The notes below the pieces were generated by a model. That model worked only from the letters and a program-made list of their open reading frames with translations, made no database searches and had not been told where the DNA came from. A program made the translations under genes and the position numbers. From the NCBI GenBank assembly GCA_002338615.1, contig DDIS01000091.1, positions 1-8,347 on the forward strand: DNA of 8,347 nucleotides, in the 5' to 3' direction. Below, one piece after another: positions 5,552-8,347 of this stretch. The stretch comes from Proteobacteria bacterium UBA1844 (GTDB taxonomy: Bacteria; Pseudomonadota; Gammaproteobacteria; Steroidobacterales; Woeseiaceae). Position 1 is the first letter of the stretch. Every line of letters begins with the position of its first letter.

Positions 5552-6427
5552 CTAGGCCGCAGAATCGCCTTCGAGTTCGGCGCGGGACTCCGCGAATTCC
5601 TTGCGATCAGCCGCGGTCGGCTCCGGATAACGCAGCCCGATACTTTCGAGCGTCTGGTTAATTATTTCTGCGACTCGTGCGCGCATGTATTTTTTGTCAT
5701 CGGCAGGGATCGCGTACCAGGGTGCCCAGGGGCGCGAGGTCGCGTTCAGCGCCTGCTCATAGGCTTGCATATACGCGTCCCAGTACCGTCGTTCACGCAC
5801 GTCGGCGGGTTCGTATTTCCAGTTCTTGGTCGGGTCATTGAGGCGCGCGAGAAAGCGTTTCTTTTGCTCATCCTTGGAAACATTGAGCCAGAATTTCAGG
5901 ATGATCGTGCCGTTGCGCGCAAGATGCGCTTCTTGCTCGCTGATCGAGCGCAGGCGATCGTCCCAGATCGTATCGAGATCAATTTCGCCAGGCAGTTTTT
6001 GCGAAGCGAGAATTTTTGGATGCACGCGCACGACAAGAACTTCTTCATACTGGCTCCGGTTGAAAATTCCGATACGTCCCCGCTCGGGCAGCCGACACGA
6101 CGTGCGCCAGAGAAAGTCGTGATCAAGTTCGAGATCAGACGGCCGTTTGAAACTGTGCACCTGGCAACCCGAAGGATCGACGCCCTGCATGACGGCTCGA
6201 ATCGTGCCGTCTTTCCCTGCTGCATCCATCGCCTGGAAAACCAGCAACAAGGCTCGGCGGTCGCCCGCCGCGAGGATGCGCTGCAGGCGTTTCATTTCTT
6301 CGCGCAGATGCCTGCGATACTCACCCTTGTAACGGCGCCCCTTGGCCGCAGCCGCCGTGGCTGCGTCGGCGACCTTGAAGCTGCCGTCGTAGGGAACGAG
6401 GTACGGTGAATCAGGGGCCTTGAACAT
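5552..6427 (-). CDS. ppk2: PPK2-family polyphosphate:nucleotide phosphotransferase
   Basis: Uses polyphosphate to phosphorylate nucleotides (NMP to NDP and/or NDP to NTP). The 291 residues show the PPK2 P-loop-kinase fold: Walker A AMDAAGKDGT (66-75), VDPSGCQVHSFKRPS (83-97), Walker-B-like region GRIGIFNRSQYEEVLVVRV (117-135), and the basic lid EQKKRFLARLNDPTKNWKY (187-205), then RERRYWDAYMQAYE (211-224) and WYAIPADDKKYMR (237-249). AMDAAGKDGT, rather than the EGRDAAGKGG type, points to the subgroup often called class III, which can act on AMP as well as ADP; that assignment is inference from motif resemblance. The ATG at 6427 has GGAG seven bases upstream. It lies 69 bases after queG and 40 before the diguanylate cyclase on the same strand, probably in the same transcript. 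Confidence 0.93.
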   Translation of the reverse strand: MFKAPDSPYLVPYDGSFKVADAATAAAAKGRRYKGEYRRHLREEMKRLQRILAAGDRRALLLVFQAMDAAGKDGTIRAVMQGVDPSGCQVHSFKRPSDLELDHDFLWRTSCRLPERGRIGIFNRSQYEEVLVVRVHPKILASQKLPGEIDLDTIWDDRLRSISEQEAHLARNGTIILKFWLNVSKDEQKKRFLARLNDPTKNWKYEPADVRERRYWDAYMQAYEQALNATSRPWAPWYAIPADDKKYMRARVAEIINQTLESIGLRYPEPTAADRKEFAESRAELEGDSAA

Positions 6428-6434
6428 CGTTGCG

Positions 6435-6438
6435 CTCC
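6435..6438 (-). promoter_or_regulatory. Ribosome binding site of ppk2
   Basis: GGAG on the minus strand, 7 bases before the ATG at 6427-6425. It is the clearest Shine-Dalgarno sequence in the window. Confidence 0.7.
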
Positions 6439-6496
6439 AAGCTGCTATTTCAAGCTGTTGTTATCATCGCCTGTCACGCGACGCAATGTTTGCGAG

Positions 6497-7585
6497 TCAC
6501 AGTCCCGCTGCAGCATGTTGCTCAAGCGCCCAGACGACATGCTCCTCGACCATGGGTGTGGTGGCTCCAAGACGGCTTTTCAGGGCCGCGATCACAGCCG
6601 GGGTGGATTCGGCATTGCCCAGTGCAACGGCAATGTTTCTCTGCCAGCGCTCAAAGCCGATGCGGCGTATCGCGCTACCCTCGGTTTTTTCCAGCCACTC
6701 GGACTCACTCCAGGCGAACAAATCTGCCAATTCAGCCGAATCAAGCTCGTGCCGTGGCGAAAAATCCGTTTCAGAGGTCTGCTGCGCAAACTTGTTCCAG
6801 GGACAAAACAACTGGCAGTCGTCGCATCCATAAACCCGGTTGCCCATCGCTTTGCGAAATTCCACCGGTATCGGGTCGAAGGATTCGATCGTGAGATACG
6901 ATATGCAGCGTCGTGCATCCACCGTGTAAGGGGCCACGATCGCCTGGGTGGGGCACACGTCAAGGCAGGCACGGCAGGTGCCACAATGAGCGCTCGCGCT
7001 GGTATCAATCGGTAGCGGCAGGTCAGTGTACAACTCGCCGAGAAAGAACCACGACCCGGCATCCTTGTTAAGCAGGTTGCTGTGTTTACCGATCCAGCCG
7101 AGCCCGGCCTTCTCGGCAATGGCTTTTTCGAGTACGGGCGCACTGTCCACAAAAACCCGGTAGCCGAAATTGCCAATCCGTTCCGTGATACGTCGCGCGA
7201 GCGCGCGCAGGCGACCGCGCAATACCTTGTGATAATCGCGGCCCAGCGCATAACGCGACAAATACGCCTTGGATTCATGATCCAGCAAGGATCGCACGTG
7301 CTGTTGCTCTTCCGGGAGGTAGTCCATGCGCGCTGAAATGACCCGCAGTGTGCCGGGTACCAACTCGCCCGGGTGACTGCGTTTCGAACCGTGCTTCGCC
7401 ATGTACGCCATGCTGCCGTGATAATTCTGCTGCAACCATTCCTCAAGACGTGCATCGGCAATGGCGAGATCGATGTCGCTGACGCCGGTCTGTTGAAAGC
7501 CAAGTTCCCCGGCCCAGCCAACTATCTCGCGCTTTAACTCCGCGTAGTCGATCGTGCTTGAAGGCGATGGTTCACAAGTGCTCAT
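6497..7585 (-). CDS. queG: Epoxyqueuosine reductase
   Basis: Last step of queuosine synthesis: reduces epoxyqueuosine to queuosine at the wobble base of tRNAs with GUN anticodons, using cobalamin and two [4Fe-4S] clusters. The 362 residues show GYRVFVDSAPVLEKAIAEKA (141-160) with the probable catalytic aspartate D147, then GLGWIGKHSNLL (161-172). The ferredoxin-like part has CGTCRACLDVCP (C201, C204, C207, C211), C227 and CDDCQLFCPWN (C254, C257, C261). The C-terminus (about 309-357) looks like HEAT-type helical repeats, as in known QueG. All eight cluster cysteines appear present. The ATG at 7585 fits the usual N-terminus (LKREIVGWAGELGFQQTGVSD) but has no visible Shine-Dalgarno. It is divergent from nnr with 44 bases between starts, the same arrangement as yjeS-yjeF in E. 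coli. Confidence 0.96.
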   Translation of the reverse strand: MSTCEPSPSSTIDYAELKREIVGWAGELGFQQTGVSDIDLAIADARLEEWLQQNYHGSMAYMAKHGSKRSHPGELVPGTLRVISARMDYLPEEQQHVRSLLDHESKAYLSRYALGRDYHKVLRGRLRALARRITERIGNFGYRVFVDSAPVLEKAIAEKAGLGWIGKHSNLLNKDAGSWFFLGELYTDLPLPIDTSASAHCGTCRACLDVCPTQAIVAPYTVDARRCISYLTIESFDPIPVEFRKAMGNRVYGCDDCQLFCPWNKFAQQTSETDFSPRHELDSAELADLFAWSESEWLEKTEGSAIRRIGFERWQRNIAVALGNAESTPAVIAALKSRLGATTPMVEEHVVWALEQHAAAGL

Positions 7586-7614
7586 GTTTGCAACGATACA
7601 GTTAGGCAGGTACC

Positions 7615-7620
7615 AGTATA
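7615..7620 (-). promoter_or_regulatory. Possible -10 element of queG
   Basis: TATACT on the minus strand (5 of 6 to consensus). It would start transcription near 7608, leaving about 22 untranslated bases before the queG ATG. No good -35 box is seen at 16-18 bases. It overlaps the opposed nnr -10 element by four bases. Confidence 0.4.
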
Positions 7621-7622
7621 AT
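7617..7622 (+). promoter_or_regulatory. -10 element of nnr
   Basis: Perfect TATAAT on the plus strand, ending 7 bases before the nnr ATG at 7630, so initiation would fall at about 7628-7630, on or next to the start codon. The -35 region is weak: GATACA at 7595-7600 (16-base spacer) matches 3 of 6, and TTGCAA at 7588 is too far away. Confidence 0.5.
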
Positions 7623-7629
7623 CATCGTG

Positions 7630-8347
7630 ATGAAACAGTTGCCGATAGAAATTTATTCCGTGGAGTCGGTACGTGCGATAGACCGTGCTGCGATAGACGG
7701 TGCGGGCATAAAAGGCTACACATTGATGACGCGCGCCGGGACCGCAGCGCTGCAGGAAATTCAAGCTGTATATCCCGATGCACGACACTGGGCCATCCTG
7801 TGCGGTGGCGGCAATAACGGCGGTGACGGCTACGTGCTGGCACGCCTTGCGGCGGCAAACGGTATCGATGTGCAGCTGATAGCGCTGGTCGATCCGCGCG
7901 AATTGCGCGGCGATGCGCAAACGGCCTACGCGGACTGCAGGAACAGCGGACTCGGTGCAACCCCCTGGACGGGCAGTCTTGATTCCTCGATCGACCTCGT
8001 CGTTGATGCGATCCTGGGCAGTGGCTTGCAACGCCCCGTCGCAGGTGTGTTTGCAGACGCCATCGCCGCAATTAATCAACAGGCAGCGCCCGTTGTCGCG
8101 CTGGACATGCCGGCTGGCCTCGATGGCGATTCGGGGAAACCGCTCGGCGCTGCGTTGCGCGCCGACCTCACGGTCACATTCGTGGCATTGAAATCGGGAT
8201 TGTTTCTCGGTGCAGGGCGAGGGCTGGTTGGCGAACTTCGGTTTGCCGACCTGTCGATCCCCGTCGGGCTGTCGGCGGGCATCGAACCGGTTCTGCGCCG
8301 CATCGGCCCCGCCGAGCTACAGCGCGCTTTGCCGCGTCGCGATCGTC
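7630..8347 (+). CDS. nnr: NAD(P)H-hydrate repair enzyme, N-terminal epimerase part (partial, runs off right edge)
   Basis: The visible 239 codons encode the NAD(P)H-hydrate epimerase (YjeF_N/NnrE) domain, which interconverts R and S forms of damaged, hydrated NAD(P)H. Landmarks: IYSVESVRAIDRAAID (8-23), glycine-rich CGGGNNGGDGYVLAR (58-72), VDAILGSG (125-132) with probable catalytic D126, LDMPAGLDGDSG (158-169), and TFVALKSGLFLGAGRGLVGE (183-202). The last residues (LQRALPRRDR) look like the linker into the ADP-dependent dehydratase domain (NnrD) of the fused bacterial protein, so about half the gene probably lies outside. The start is ATG at 7630, directly preceded by an in-frame GTG at 7627; no Shine-Dalgarno is seen. 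In E. coli yjeF is followed by tsaE-amiB-mutL-miaA-hfq, which may continue to the right. The PSG usually found after LD.. reads PAG (161-163) here. Confidence 0.94.
   Translation, partial: MKQLPIEIYSVESVRAIDRAAIDGAGIKGYTLMTRAGTAALQEIQAVYPDARHWAILCGGGNNGGDGYVLARLAAANGIDVQLIALVDPRELRGDAQTAYADCRNSGLGATPWTGSLDSSIDLVVDAILGSGLQRPVAGVFADAIAAINQQAAPVVALDMPAGLDGDSGKPLGAALRADLTVTFVALKSGLFLGAGRGLVGELRFADLSIPVGLSAGIEPVLRRIGPAELQRALPRRDR

Noticed and set aside
5765..6409. 214-codon plus-strand frame opposite ppk2
   Set aside because: It lies entirely within ppk2 on the other strand. The encoded sequence shows no known motif, and ppk2 has intact catalytic motifs and a good ribosome binding site.
6428..6496. 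Separate promoter for ppk2 in the queG/ppk2 gap
   Set aside because: AT-richer bits such as GATAAC and TTGAAAT occur, but no -10/-35 pair with acceptable spacing was found.
6458..7015. 185-codon plus-strand frame opposite queG
   Set aside because: It is antisense to the iron-sulfur region of queG, which is clearly the real gene.
7582..8079. 165-codon minus-strand frame opposite nnr
   Set aside because: The plus strand here encodes the conserved NnrE motifs, and this frame begins inside nnr and runs into queG.

Overview
The window reads as ordinary, gene-dense chromosome of a GC-rich gammaproteobacterium. Two gene neighbourhoods match known gammaproteobacterial order: pcnB-folK-panB-panC on the plus strand, and queG divergent from nnr (yjeF), as in Escherichia coli. 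Most gene starts are supported by conserved protein ends rather than by strong ribosome binding sites. I see no mobile element, CRISPR array, integrase, or toxin or defence gene.

Layout. Bases 1-51 form a perfect long hairpin that terminates a minus-strand tRNA-Glu gene (51-126, anticodon CUC), which has a good sigma70 promoter (151-178). Divergent from it lies a plus-strand block, probably one operon: pcnB (poly(A) polymerase I), folK (folate synthesis), a deoxynucleoside kinase, panB and panC (pantothenate synthesis). Gene spacings are -4, 12, 4 and 51 bases. Four of the five genes use GTG or TTG starts. PanB consumes 5,10-methylene-tetrahydrofolate, so folK and panB are linked metabolically. 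panD is not present here.

The plus-strand block converges tail to tail, with a 13-base gap, on a minus-strand block. In its own direction of transcription that block is queG (epoxyqueuosine reductase), a PPK2-family polyphosphate kinase, and a diguanylate cyclase with an N-terminal cyclic-nucleotide-binding-like domain. queG is divergent from nnr (NAD(P)H-hydrate repair), which runs off the right edge. The 44-base gap between queG and nnr holds overlapping, opposed -10 elements, and nnr may be transcribed leaderless.

I found no convincing undescribed multi-gene system. The points most worth a second look are the queG/nnr divergent promoter, the degenerate cyclic-nucleotide site on the diguanylate cyclase, the atypical acceptor end of the tRNA-Glu(CUC), and the deoxynucleoside kinase inside the folate/pantothenate operon, separated from folK by one in-frame stop codon.
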